In this document: positions 1-7,645 of the stretch, piece after piece | How positions within the stretch are numbered: the first letter of the stretch is position 1 | Layout of the letters: each line of letters starts with the position of its first letter | Assembly: GCA_016927595.1 (NCBI GenBank) | Contig: JAFGMI010000022.1 | Coordinates: 1 to 59,637, forward strand | Origin: Melioribacteraceae bacterium | Lineage (GTDB): Bacteria; Bacteroidota; Ignavibacteria; Ignavibacteriales; Melioribacteraceae | DNA: 59,637 nt | Direction: 5' to 3' | Made by a program: the position numbers and the translations under genes | Notes under the pieces: generated by a model | Told to the model about the DNA's origin: nothing | Databases searched by the model: none | The model's input: only the letters and a program-made list of their open reading frames with translations

Positions 1-71
1 CGCATATCCTGTGCGTTCAATAATGTGGCTGCTAACAGCAGAAAAACTATTTCCAATTTATTCATTTTCAT
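1..71 (-). CDS. flgH: Start of a secreted flagellar protein, probably L-ring protein FlgH (partial)
   Basis: Only the first 23 or so codons lie in the window; the gene runs off the left edge. Its ATG overlaps the flgA stop codon as ATGA, so it is the next gene of the flgF-flgG-flgA operon. The visible residues form a signal peptide: MKMN, a hydrophobic stretch, then LLNAQD as a likely signal peptidase I site. No lipobox cysteine is seen, although most FlgH proteins are lipoproteins. FlgH is inferred mainly from the widespread order flgF-flgG-flgA-flgH. A second in-frame ATG two codons on (65) could also serve as start. Identity is uncertain because the body of the protein is missing. Confidence 0.5.
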   Translation of the reverse strand, partial: MKMNKLEIVFLLLAATLLNAQDM

Positions 72-715
72 CACTCAATTATTAACACGTTTTTATTATC
101 TAATACTCTGGCTTTGAATAGCTTATTATCGGCAGACCTTACTCTTATAACTTCGTCAATCTTGCCTTCCTGCCTGGAATAGACGGTTGTATTTACTTCA
201 ACCTGCCCGATTACAGACCGGGCTGTAAGTTTATCTCCCGGCATGATAGCCGGAATATCATCAAGAACTAAATGCGAAAGCACTTCACCTTCTGCAACGT
301 ATTCATTCACTCTCTTGTTTTTTAAGAATGATATATCTTTTACAGGCTCCCTTAGTAATGTTACATCGCTGAGCCTGAACCTGAAGTCAGTCTCTGTTAC
401 AACCTCTCCTCTCTTTATCGAACGTGTTGCAACCAGGACTTCATCAAACATTTTAATTTCTACTGCAAGGTTTGCACTTGCGAACGATTTATCGTTTCTT
501 ACAAACCGCACAGGCACATATATTATATTACCATTTACCCCGGGACTTCTTTCGGAATCAATCTCAACATCATTATATTTTTCCCAGTCGCTCAGGAGTT
601 TAACTTCAATTTTTGCATGACTGCTGAACTTATCGCAGATATATTTCTCAACTTTCTGCTGATGGTTATTCTGCATTGTAAACAACAGGACCATATTTAA
701 GATTATAGCAATCAT
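71..715 (-). CDS. flgA: P-ring assembly chaperone FlgA
   Basis: This 214-residue protein begins with a hydrophobic segment that is a plausible signal peptide. It then shows the SAF-type segment of FlgA at about residues 92-112 (ATRSIKRGEVVTETDF) and the FlgA C-terminal pattern ending in VRSADNKLFKARVLDNKNVLI. FlgA is a periplasmic chaperone that helps FlgI form the P ring around the rod. It starts 4 bases after the flgG stop and overlaps the next gene by ATGA. The Shine-Dalgarno is weak, so translation is probably coupled to flgG. Confidence 0.9.
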   Translation of the reverse strand: MIAIILNMVLLFTMQNNHQQKVEKYICDKFSSHAKIEVKLLSDWEKYNDVEIDSERSPGVNGNIIYVPVRFVRNDKSFASANLAVEIKMFDEVLVATRSIKRGEVVTETDFRFRLSDVTLLREPVKDISFLKNKRVNEYVAEGEVLSHLVLDDIPAIMPGDKLTARSVIGQVEVNTTVYSRQEGKIDEVIRVRSADNKLFKARVLDNKNVLIIE

Positions 716-719
716 TTTA

Positions 720-1514
720 TTATGTGCTCAGATTATTAGCCATTTTCATCATTTCTTCGACTGTTTTTACTGTCTTTGAGTTCAGTTCATAAGCTCTTTG
801 AGCAGTGATCATTGCGATCATTTCTTCAACTATATCTACATTTGACATTTCCAGATACCCCTGGTGAAGCTCCCCGAAACCGCTGGATCCCGGCGTGCCG
901 AATAACGGAGTACCCGAAGCTTCTGTTTCGGCGTATAAATTATTTCCTAGCGCTTTCAATCCTCCAGGATTAAGAAAACGAACTAGCTGAATCTGATCTG
1001 CCACGAATACATTTCCATTCGATTCCTGTAATTCCACAACACCTTCCCTGTTTATGCTTATACTAACCGTATCTTCCGTTAAGGAAATTTCTGGTTCAAG
1101 AATAAAACCGCTTGACGTGACAAGTTTTCCCTCACCGCTCAATTTGAATGCGCCGTCTCTCGTGTAGGCAAACGTCCCGTCAGGTTTTTGAATCTGGAAA
1201 AAACCCTGCCCCGAAATGGCTATATCATACAGATTGTTAGTCGGCTGTACATCGCCCTGTTCAAAAATCTTTTGTGTAGATACCGGCTGAACACCGTTGC
1301 CAATCTGTATTGTGTTCGAGGTAGTTATTTGACTGGAAGTTGTATCAGAAGTCGATTCCACAGGCACTTCCTGATACATCAGATCCTGGAACTCCGCTTT
1401 GTTTTTCTTAAAGCCATTTGTGTTCATATTCGCAATATTATTCGCAATTACTTCAATGTTAAGTTGCTGTGCATACATTCCCGAAGCAGCTGTTCTTAAT
1501 GACCTGGTTGCCAT
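720..1514 (-). CDS. flgG: Distal rod protein FlgG
   Basis: The 264-residue length is normal for FlgG, which forms the distal rod of the basal body. The N-terminus carries the rod/hook signature (AASGMYAQQLNIEVIANNIANMNT). The C-terminus carries the matching helix (SNVDIVEEMIAMITAQRAYE). These two ends form the coiled-coil D0 domain. The ATG has a strong Shine-Dalgarno (AAAGGAG). It lies 15 bases downstream of flgF and 4 bases upstream of flgA, in one operon. The protein has no signal peptide, as expected for an export-apparatus substrate. Confidence 0.96.
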   Translation of the reverse strand: MATRSLRTAASGMYAQQLNIEVIANNIANMNTNGFKKNKAEFQDLMYQEVPVESTSDTTSSQITTSNTIQIGNGVQPVSTQKIFEQGDVQPTNNLYDIAISGQGFFQIQKPDGTFAYTRDGAFKLSGEGKLVTSSGFILEPEISLTEDTVSISINREGVVELQESNGNVFVADQIQLVRFLNPGGLKALGNNLYAETEASGTPLFGTPGSSGFGELHQGYLEMSNVDIVEEMIAMITAQRAYELNSKTVKTVEEMMKMANNLST

Positions 1515-1529
1515 AATAATTCTCCTTTA

Positions 1530-2237
1530 TTAAACTCTTCCGATCTGGTTTGCATTCTTCAATGACTCATCCAGCTGGTTCATAATTTTATATGATGATT
1601 GGTAGTCGGTATTTAATCTTATCATATTTTCCATCTCTTCAACCGGATTAACATTGGAAGATTCCAGATAGCCCTGAGAAAGCTCAAATTCACCTTCCTC
1701 TACTTCCATATAATCACCGTTTAATGATGTAAAATAATTGTTGCCCGCTTTTTCAAGTGACTTAAGATCTTCGGGTTTTACGATCTTCAATTCATCAATA
1801 ATATTTTTACCGGCAAGTATCTCGCCGTTTTTCGTAACAGTAATTGTACTTTCATTGTCAAAAATATTTGCGCTGAAACTTATTTCGCCGTCCTTTCCCA
1901 AAACTTTATCCCCGTTTACATTTACGAGAAACCCCTCTTGAGAAACTGTGAACCTGCCGTCTCGGGTAAGCATCTCACCGTTTTCAGTTTCAACAGTGAA
2001 AAATCCTTCGCCTTTTATTGCAATATCCAGAGGGTTTCCGGTATGTGTTAATTCCCCCTGCTTGTAATCTGTAACCTGACGAATCACCAGATTGCCGGCT
2101 TCATCCAGCAGTTGGGTAAACGGTGCTTCCTTCTTAAAACCGCTGGTATTTATATTCGCAATATTGTTTGCTACAACTTCGATATGCTGATTACCTGAAT
2201 GCAGACTTCTGCCTGCCATAAAAATTCCTTTGATCAT
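1530..2237 (-). CDS. flgF: Proximal rod protein FlgF
   Basis: This is a 235-residue rod protein of the flgF/flgG family. The N-terminus has HIEVVANNIANINTSGFKKE and the C-terminus SSNVNPVEEMENMIRLN. Its position before flgG and its length, shorter than flgG, favour FlgF, a proximal rod subunit. The ATG overlaps the stop of the upstream gene as ATGA. FlgF and FlgG are close paralogues, so the name rests on order as well as sequence. Confidence 0.9.
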   Translation of the reverse strand: MIKGIFMAGRSLHSGNQHIEVVANNIANINTSGFKKEAPFTQLLDEAGNLVIRQVTDYKQGELTHTGNPLDIAIKGEGFFTVETENGEMLTRDGRFTVSQEGFLVNVNGDKVLGKDGEISFSANIFDNESTITVTKNGEILAGKNIIDELKIVKPEDLKSLEKAGNNYFTSLNGDYMEVEEGEFELSQGYLESSNVNPVEEMENMIRLNTDYQSSYKIMNQLDESLKNANQIGRV

Positions 2238-2791
2238 GGCATCCTCACTTCCACATTTCTGTTAAACTGATGTGCATTAAGCCTCGAGGCTAAAAGAAAT
2301 TCCTCCTTTGCCAATTGTAATTTTCTGGCTGCAATAATTATTTCCTTTTCCGGCTTCTTCAGATAAATCGAGTTAAGGCATAATCGCTTTCTTATATACT
2401 TCAGGCGAGGATCAATTTCCTTTACCAGACGTTCTTCGCGCAATGCTTTTACGTTCTGTTTCAGCTTTATCCTGTCAGCAATTTTTTTCATTTTGAGTCT
2501 TCTTTTTAGCACCACACCTGCTGCAATAAGGCTTGCACTGCCCAGAATAATAAATTGTAGAAACGGGAAACTGAAATTTTCAGATTCCGAACTTGCCTCA
2601 ACAACAACCGGTGAAGATTTTTTAACCAACCGGTGCGATTTGGATGTTTCCGATATGGTCTGTTTTTGTTGTGCTTCCATTATCTGCTGTTTAACAATTG
2701 CCTTCACATCAACCGAATCGGATTGAGAAGCAAGGGCACTGCCGGTTAATATCAGTAATAATATCGATGAATATGTTATTAACTTTTTCAT
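2234..2791 (-). CDS. Bitopic membrane protein of unknown function in the flgF operon
   Basis: I do not recognise the family. The 185 residues start with a signal peptide (MKKLITYSSILLLILTGSALA), followed by a hydrophilic periplasmic stretch to about residue 72. A transmembrane helix follows at about 73-97 (FLQFIILGSASLIAAGVVL). The C-terminal half is strongly basic and helical (LKRRLKMKKIADRIKLK and on), presumably cytoplasmic. It is joined by ATGA overlaps to both the degenerate kinase upstream and flgF downstream, so it is made with rod genes. Topology resembles FliO (short periplasmic part, one helix, basic cytoplasmic tail), but a normal FliO exists at 13694-14032. A basal-body assembly role is inference. 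Confidence 0.75.
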   Translation of the reverse strand: MKKLITYSSILLLILTGSALASQSDSVDVKAIVKQQIMEAQQKQTISETSKSHRLVKKSSPVVVEASSESENFSFPFLQFIILGSASLIAAGVVLKRRLKMKKIADRIKLKQNVKALREERLVKEIDPRLKYIRKRLCLNSIYLKKPEKEIIIAARKLQLAKEEFLLASRLNAHQFNRNVEVRMP

Positions 2792-4083
2792 TTTTTTAAT
2801 TTCCTTTTGATTGGGAAATTTAAAATGATGCTGGTCCCACCAGATTCATTATTAATTATTTTAATTTCTCCCTGATGTTTTTTTACAATATTGGAAATCA
2901 TTTTAATATTGAGATTTGTCCTTTTCCCACTGTTATCATCAGAATAAATATTAAGCCTGTCGGTAACAACAAATCTGAGAATGATTTGGTTATTTACAAA
3001 TTTCGACTGAATCAGAATTCCACCGCCATCGACATTAGTATTAAGAACAAGACCAAACATATTTGTGAGCAGCTGATATATATAGGTCTTACTTGTTAAT
3101 ATCGGCGGAAGATTTTCATCCAGGTCCAGAATACACTCATAATTCTTATATCTGAGCGATGAGAGAACAACATCATAGTAATCTTTAACGGGTTCATTCA
3201 GTACGCATGGCATTAAAGTATCGCCGGCGGGCTGGGCACCGGCAAATTTGCTTAGTCTTTTAAGTACGTTCTCAATTTTTTTAATCTGTGATGAAATTGT
3301 ACCTGTTAATTTTCTGTCAACATTCTGGTATTCTTTTTCTATAAAATTAGCGCAGCTTAAAACAACCTGTACCGGATCCATTACGTCTTCAACTATACCC
3401 GCTGTCAATTCTCCGATTGCTGAGTATTTATAGTCGTTTGTTAATTTTGACTGCAGAAGCTGAAGGTCTTCATAAGCTGATGATAAGCTGGTCTTCTGTC
3501 TTTCAATATCGATTCTGTTCTGAACAAGCGATAAGAATATTTGTATGGTTTCAGCTTCAAACGAGTGTGTTGAAAGCGAACCGATGGGCGTTACAATACA
3601 GTAAATACCCTGTGGTTTATCATTCTTAAAAATCGGCAGTACAATCAGATTAAGAGGTGTCTGCTTGTTCTTTGCCTTTGTAATATCGGGTAATGCCGAA
3701 ATTTTCTTGGTTTCAAACAGCCAATCGAGGATTCCGTTTTTATATGCCTTGTTCACAAAATTCGTATATGCTTCAATTTTTTGTTTGCCGGCGGGAGTTA
3801 AATTATTATTGTCGTCGAACAGAAATAAGAACGCATCCTTCAACGGAAGAATTTCTCTCAGAGAATTTTTAAGATAATTCAGGACTGAATCGAGGTCATC
3901 TGTTTCCAGTAACTGAGCATTGAATTTATTTATTACATAATAAAATCTTATTCTTTTCTGCTGCTCAGCCGGAGTAAGCTCGAAATCAGTTCTTCGTACA
4001 GCCGATTTTTTATTATTAATCGATTGTCCGATTGTATCTTCGAGCGACGGGAATATTATATATTTATTCTTTATGACTTTCAA
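2788..4083 (-). CDS. GAF domain plus degenerate histidine kinase (pseudokinase)
   Basis: The 431-residue soluble protein has a GAF-like sensor region at about residues 50-195, a coiled coil at about 195-225, then kinase-like domains. Aligned to the intact kinase at 40337-41035, the H-box GKLTAGLLHEIRNPL corresponds to GELTAGIVEDVMDPV, so the phospho-accepting His is a Glu (about residue 230). The ATPase part has also lost its motifs: the N-box reads NMFGLVLNT, the G1 position VTDRLNIY lacks DxGxG, and G2 reads RTNLNI. It should neither bind ATP in the usual way nor autophosphorylate. ATGA overlaps join it to the HDOD gene upstream and the bitopic gene downstream. A scaffold or sensor role is inference. 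Confidence 0.85.
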   Translation of the reverse strand: MKVIKNKYIIFPSLEDTIGQSINNKKSAVRRTDFELTPAEQQKRIRFYYVINKFNAQLLETDDLDSVLNYLKNSLREILPLKDAFLFLFDDNNNLTPAGKQKIEAYTNFVNKAYKNGILDWLFETKKISALPDITKAKNKQTPLNLIVLPIFKNDKPQGIYCIVTPIGSLSTHSFEAETIQIFLSLVQNRIDIERQKTSLSSAYEDLQLLQSKLTNDYKYSAIGELTAGIVEDVMDPVQVVLSCANFIEKEYQNVDRKLTGTISSQIKKIENVLKRLSKFAGAQPAGDTLMPCVLNEPVKDYYDVVLSSLRYKNYECILDLDENLPPILTSKTYIYQLLTNMFGLVLNTNVDGGGILIQSKFVNNQIILRFVVTDRLNIYSDDNSGKRTNLNIKMISNIVKKHQGEIKIINNESGGTSIILNFPIKRKLKK

Positions 4084-4961
4084 TTCAGTAATCCGATTAT
4101 ATCTTGTTCATCTCCAATGGCGCTGCTGTAATTGTTTAAAAATTCCTCTCTTTTACTCTCCTCGATATTGAGTATCTCGAACGCCTTTTCCTCCAGATCA
4201 AATCCTGATTCCCAGAATAACTTATCGGGACGAATGGTTCTTGCAATATGATCTGCCAGATGAATAATTGCCGGCAGCATGGGGTCGTTATTATCCGGCG
4301 ACGGAGAATGATGGTACACAACGCCATTGATGAGAGGCTGGGGAATATTCCACCTGCTTAACAAATTCTCACCCAGTTCGCCATGAGACATACCTACCAC
4401 TTCTTTCTCTACGTCACAATAGTTATTTTTTTCATCCGCCAGCTTGTCCAGAATTTCTATGAAATTGTTCTTAAAATATCTGTGAATAATCGACACACCT
4501 ATATCATGAAGAAAACCAGCAACGAAGGCTTCACCGCTCTTACCGTAGCCATGTTCTTCTGCTATACGCTTGCTGATTTTAGCTGTAATGAATGAATGCA
4601 GCCAGAATGCATTCTGGTCAAAATTTTTCGAATGAGCCCCACGGAAGGATTCGAGGAAAGAGATAACAAAAACAATATGCCGCAATTCATTGTAACCGAG
4701 GACCATAATTGCAAAATCGAGCGACGATACCTCTTTCCTCAAACCGTAGATTGGGGAATTGGCTAACGCAAGAACTTTTGTAACAAAACTTTGTTCTTTT
4801 GAAATAATATTAATCAGCTGCTGGCTTGAAGTATTTTTGCTGTTTAACAATCTTAACGCTTCCGTTACTATATCGGGAAGTGCCGGAAGGTTATAGATTT
4901 TTTCGAGAGTATTTCTGATTCTCTCTCTTTTTTCTTCAGATATGTTTTGCGTCTGTTCCAT
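4080..4961 (-). CDS. HDOD domain protein (second of a tandem pair)
   Basis: The 293 residues carry an HDOD domain at about 15-215 (for example TKVLALANSPIYGLRKEVSSLDFAIMVLG, quoted in part, and AGFLHDIGVSIIHRYF). HDOD domains are non-catalytic relatives of HD phosphohydrolases found in many signalling proteins. It is a clear paralogue of the 4971-5849 protein, which it follows by 9 bases, so the pair arose by tandem duplication. A hydrophilic tail of about 60 residues follows the domain. In other bacteria HDOD proteins affect motility and c-di-GMP or stress signalling. Here its place in the fliA operon suggests flagellar regulation, but no mechanism can be read from the sequence. Confidence 0.9.
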   Translation of the reverse strand: MEQTQNISEEKRERIRNTLEKIYNLPALPDIVTEALRLLNSKNTSSQQLINIISKEQSFVTKVLALANSPIYGLRKEVSSLDFAIMVLGYNELRHIVFVISFLESFRGAHSKNFDQNAFWLHSFITAKISKRIAEEHGYGKSGEAFVAGFLHDIGVSIIHRYFKNNFIEILDKLADEKNNYCDVEKEVVGMSHGELGENLLSRWNIPQPLINGVVYHHSPSPDNNDPMLPAIIHLADHIARTIRPDKLFWESGFDLEEKAFEILNIEESKREEFLNNYSSAIGDEQDIIGLLN

Positions 4962-4970
4962 TTTGATCTA

Positions 4971-5849
4971 TTAAAATATTAGTGTTTCCAGTTGTAGTTT
5001 TATTTTTTCTTCCTGCTCATATATCATCTCTTCCAGTTTTTCAACACTTCCATAGCCAAGTACGTCAACAACACTTTCATCAATAGCAAAATTTTCATCC
5101 CATAAAAATTTTCCGAGCCCGAGTTTACAGGTAGTATAATCAGCCACGTGTATCACAGCAGCCAATTCCTTGTGTTCTTCCGCACCGGAAGGTTTATGAT
5201 GAAAAAGAATTGACTGGCTTAAACTGACGGGCAGGTTCCATTTATCGCAGAGAATCCGTCCTACTTCTTCGTGAGAGAGCTGCAGGACTTTCTGTTCTGC
5301 TTCGGCATAACTTATTTGAGTGGTCGATACGAGTTCATTTATCTCGATGAACTCTTTATTGAAATATTTTTGAATGACTGAAATGCCCAGATCGTGCAAC
5401 AAGCCGGCGGTAAAAACTTCACTTGTCTTCGGAAGATTTTTCTCGGCGGCTATATATTTTGCCATAAGAGCTGTAATAAATGAATGCGTCCAAAAAGCTT
5501 TTCTGTTCCAGTATTTCGAATTTTCGTTCCTGAAAGTATCCATCAAGCTGAGGGCGATTACAATTTGTTTAATCTGATCGAACCCTAATACCAGTATCGC
5601 GAAATCTATGCTGGGTACTTTTCTCGGAAGACCGTACAACGGTGAATTCGCTACCGTTAGAATCTTGGTAGTAAGAGCCTGATCCTGATTCAGAAGCTGG
5701 CTTATTTCCTGAGTCGAAGTCATCGGATCATTTAAAAGCTGGGTAATTCTTAATACAACATTAGGTATAGGAGGCAGATTTCTGATATTCAGTAAATAGT
5801 TTGTTCTTTTATTCTTAATAGCTGTTTCTTCCTGCACCGCGTTACTCAT
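4971..5849 (-). CDS. HDOD domain protein (first of a tandem pair)
   Basis: This 292-residue protein has an HDOD domain at about residues 20-225 (TKILTVANSPLYGLPRKVPS, AGLLHDLGISVIQKYF, LSHEEVGRILCDKWNLP). It shares the same layout as its neighbour at 4080-4961. The ATG lies inside the end of fliA with an 8-base overlap, so the two are translationally coupled. The C-terminal 50 residues are charged and helical. Function in flagellar regulation is inferred from the operon. Confidence 0.9.
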   Translation of the reverse strand: MSNAVQEETAIKNKRTNYLLNIRNLPPIPNVVLRITQLLNDPMTSTQEISQLLNQDQALTTKILTVANSPLYGLPRKVPSIDFAILVLGFDQIKQIVIALSLMDTFRNENSKYWNRKAFWTHSFITALMAKYIAAEKNLPKTSEVFTAGLLHDLGISVIQKYFNKEFIEINELVSTTQISYAEAEQKVLQLSHEEVGRILCDKWNLPVSLSQSILFHHKPSGAEEHKELAAVIHVADYTTCKLGLGKFLWDENFAIDESVVDVLGYGSVEKLEEMIYEQEEKIKLQLETLIF

Positions 5850-6471
5850 TTAAGTCACCAAGCATTGATTTAAGGTTTTCAATGATTTTACTGTGAATTT
5901 GTGAAACACGGGAAACAGAAATATCCAGCACATCAGAAATTTCCTTGTAGCTGAGATGCTCGAAATAGTAAAGTGTTATCACCATTCTATCCCGTTCTTC
6001 CAAATTTTTTATTGCTTCAATCAACATCTCTTTTGCTTCAGCATTTTCAGTTTGCTGCTCGGGAGTATCAACTTCATCCGGAATAACTTCGTAAAGCATA
6101 CTGCCGTCCTCGTAACTGACGGGCTGATTTAACGAGATATTTGAATACTGAATTTGATTAGGATCATCTTTTGAAAGCACCCTTGGTTTAATCTGCGCTT
6201 TTCTCAACTCATCAATAATTTTACCCCTGATGCGTTGTATCGCGTAAGTCTCAAACTTAGTCCCATACTCAGGGTCGAACCTGTCAACAGCCTCGTTTAA
6301 TCCCTCAATTCCGAACTGGAAATAATCTCTGTCATCAAAGATGTTCATGTTTATAAATTTGGAATGATGGATAACATAATGCACAAGGTTTGTGTAATTA
6401 AGTATGATTTGTTTCTTAAGTTTGGTAGATGGCTTAGTTTTGTATTCGCTCCAAAGTGTAGCTGTGTCCAT
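5842..6471 (-). CDS. fliA: Flagellar sigma factor sigma28 (FliA/WhiG family)
   Basis: The 209-residue protein has sigma region 2 at about residues 45-95 (YFQFGIEGLNEAVDRFDPEYG, quoted in part, then KFETYAIQRIRGKIIDELR). Region 4 with its helix-turn-helix is at the end (SYKEISDVLDISVSRVSQIHSK). The region between is short, typical of FliA, which directs RNA polymerase to late flagellar genes and is held by FlgM (41139-41384). Candidate target promoters of the form TAAA-N15-TTCGATAA precede fliC and the TonB-C/MCP unit. It starts 3 bases after the small membrane protein gene. Confidence 0.95.
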   Translation of the reverse strand: MDTATLWSEYKTKPSTKLKKQIILNYTNLVHYVIHHSKFINMNIFDDRDYFQFGIEGLNEAVDRFDPEYGTKFETYAIQRIRGKIIDELRKAQIKPRVLSKDDPNQIQYSNISLNQPVSYEDGSMLYEVIPDEVDTPEQQTENAEAKEMLIEAIKNLEERDRMVITLYYFEHLSYKEISDVLDISVSRVSQIHSKIIENLKSMLGDLNE

Positions 6472-6474
6472 TTG

Positions 6475-6699
6475 TTACTTTCCGCTTATGTTATCGGTTA
6501 TATTATTTGTCTTGCTTAAAGCTTTTTTGTTTATAGAACGTATAAAGACAATCCCCACAACTGCCAGCATTCCGGTAGAAAAAACAAATATTGCAAACGA
6601 TTTGAGAAGGACATCGTAAAAAGGTAACTGACGCTGACTGAAAAAAACGATAGCCAAGAAGAAGAGAAGCAATCCGATGTTCAAAACTATCCTGTTCAT
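6475..6699 (-). CDS. Small two-helix membrane protein upstream of fliA
   Basis: I do not recognise this family. From the ATG at 6699 it has 74 residues with two hydrophobic segments (about 4-21 and 28-52) joined by a short loop, and a polar tail rich in Lys, Asn and Ser. The longer reading frame to 6732 begins with TTG and no ribosome site. The ATG at 6699 has AAGGA six bases upstream, and the predicted transcript start falls at about 6717, which excludes the longer form. It is the first gene of the unit that contains fliA and the HDOD pair. A membrane-linked control role would be speculation. Confidence 0.7.
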   Translation of the reverse strand: MNRIVLNIGLLLFFLAIVFFSQRQLPFYDVLLKSFAIFVFSTGMLAVVGIVFIRSINKKALSKTNNITDNISGK

Positions 6700-6716
6700 G
6701 TTTTTCCTTTTTTTTT

Positions 6717-6741
6717 GTATAGTATTACTCAAACACTATAC
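6717..6741. repeat. Inverted repeat at the small membrane protein-fliA promoter
   Basis: A perfect 7-base inverted repeat, GTATAGT and ACTATAC with an 11-base spacer, sits across the proposed sigma54 promoter and its start point. It could be an operator for a dimeric regulator, or a hairpin at the very start of the transcript. It lacks a following U-tract on the minus strand, so it is not a terminator for flhG. Confidence 0.5.
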
Positions 6742-6743
6742 CA
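6728..6743 (-). promoter_or_regulatory. Candidate sigma54 promoter for the small membrane protein-fliA operon
   Basis: The minus strand reads TGGTAT-AGTGT-TTGAG, matching the -24/-12 layout (TGGCAC-N5-TTGCA) with invariant GG and exact spacing. The -12 half TTGAG is the same as in the flgB promoter. Predicted start is near 6717, giving an 18-nt leader before the ATG at 6699. It lies in the only sizeable gap between flhG and the next gene. Confidence 0.55.
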
Positions 6744-6817
6744 CTCAGACTTGAAAATCGGATTGTATTTTTTAACTAAAAAGCCTGTTTTGAGTGTAAA
6801 TTGAAAAGCGGAAAGAA

Positions 6818-7645
6818 TTAAAGATGGTTAATATTAGCCATCTGTTTAGCGCTCGACAAATTGGTAGCTATTGTTCTTATTTGTCCTGCGACTACGCTTT
6901 TTTTGAACTGATCGACAAAGAGGACCTGGTCAACCACGGATTTTCTTACATTCATTGAAAATTCGATGTATCCGAGGTAATTAATTGAGGTTTTTAGAAA
7001 ATGCGAAAGGGCAGTATTTAAATTATTTAATGCTTCATTGGCTTCGTTTTCGTTTTCTGCAGAGTTTATTATAACCGAATTATTAACGGCTACGGCCTTT
7101 GCCAAAAGTAGTTTTATCACTGCATAGGTATCCATCAAAGATGTAGGTTCAGGCGTTGTAACAAAAACGTTTCTATTCGATTTGCTTAACAGATAAATAA
7201 TTTCCTGTGATATGCCCGCTCCGGTATCAATAATTACATAATCATATACACTGTTTATTCGCGAACAGTCATTTATAAATCTGCTCACATTTTCAAAAGT
7301 TATCCTGGGAAAATCAATTTTACCAGACTCCCCAAAGATATAATCCAGATTGTGATCACCACTGCTTATAGCGTTCCGGAACAAGCATCTGCCTGTAAAA
7401 TAATCAACAATCGTTTTTTCCGGTGAAATATTCAGCAGAATATCGGCATTCGAGAGGTTCGAATCAAAATCAACATAGAGTGTTTTATATCCCATGTAAG
7501 ACAATTCAGTAGCAACGTTAAGGGATACAAATGTTTTTCCGGTACCTCCCTTTCCCGAGGTAAACGTAATAATATTATTCCCGAGTGGCTGGGTATCGGT
7601 TTGATTCCTGAGCATACTATGCAGTTTTTCTATCTGCCCTGTCAT
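6818..7645 (-). CDS. flhG: MinD-like ATPase FlhG (FleN/YlxH)
   Basis: FlhG controls flagellar number and activates the GTPase of FlhF at the cell pole. The 275 residues show a deviant Walker A at residues 30-38 (SGKGGTGKT), the ParA/MinD Asp in YVDFDSNLSNAD, and a Walker B-like YVIIDTGAGISQE. The N-terminus MTGQIEKLHSMLRNQ resembles the helix (DQAxxLR type) that stimulates FlhF. It overlaps flhF by 4 bases. The usual amphipathic membrane-targeting helix may be the C-terminal segment (IRTIATNLSSAKQMANINHL). Confidence 0.93.
   Translation of the reverse strand: MTGQIEKLHSMLRNQTDTQPLGNNIITFTSGKGGTGKTFVSLNVATELSYMGYKTLYVDFDSNLSNADILLNISPEKTIVDYFTGRCLFRNAISSGDHNLDYIFGESGKIDFPRITFENVSRFINDCSRINSVYDYVIIDTGAGISQEIIYLLSKSNRNVFVTTPEPTSLMDTYAVIKLLLAKAVAVNNSVIINSAENENEANEALNNLNTALSHFLKTSINYLGYIEFSMNVRKSVVDQVLFVDQFKKSVVAGQIRTIATNLSSAKQMANINHL

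Noticed and set aside
243-620. 125-codon plus-strand frame opposite flgA
   Set aside because: Antisense to flgA and Ser/Thr-rich in the way shadow frames are; no promoter or ribosome site seen.
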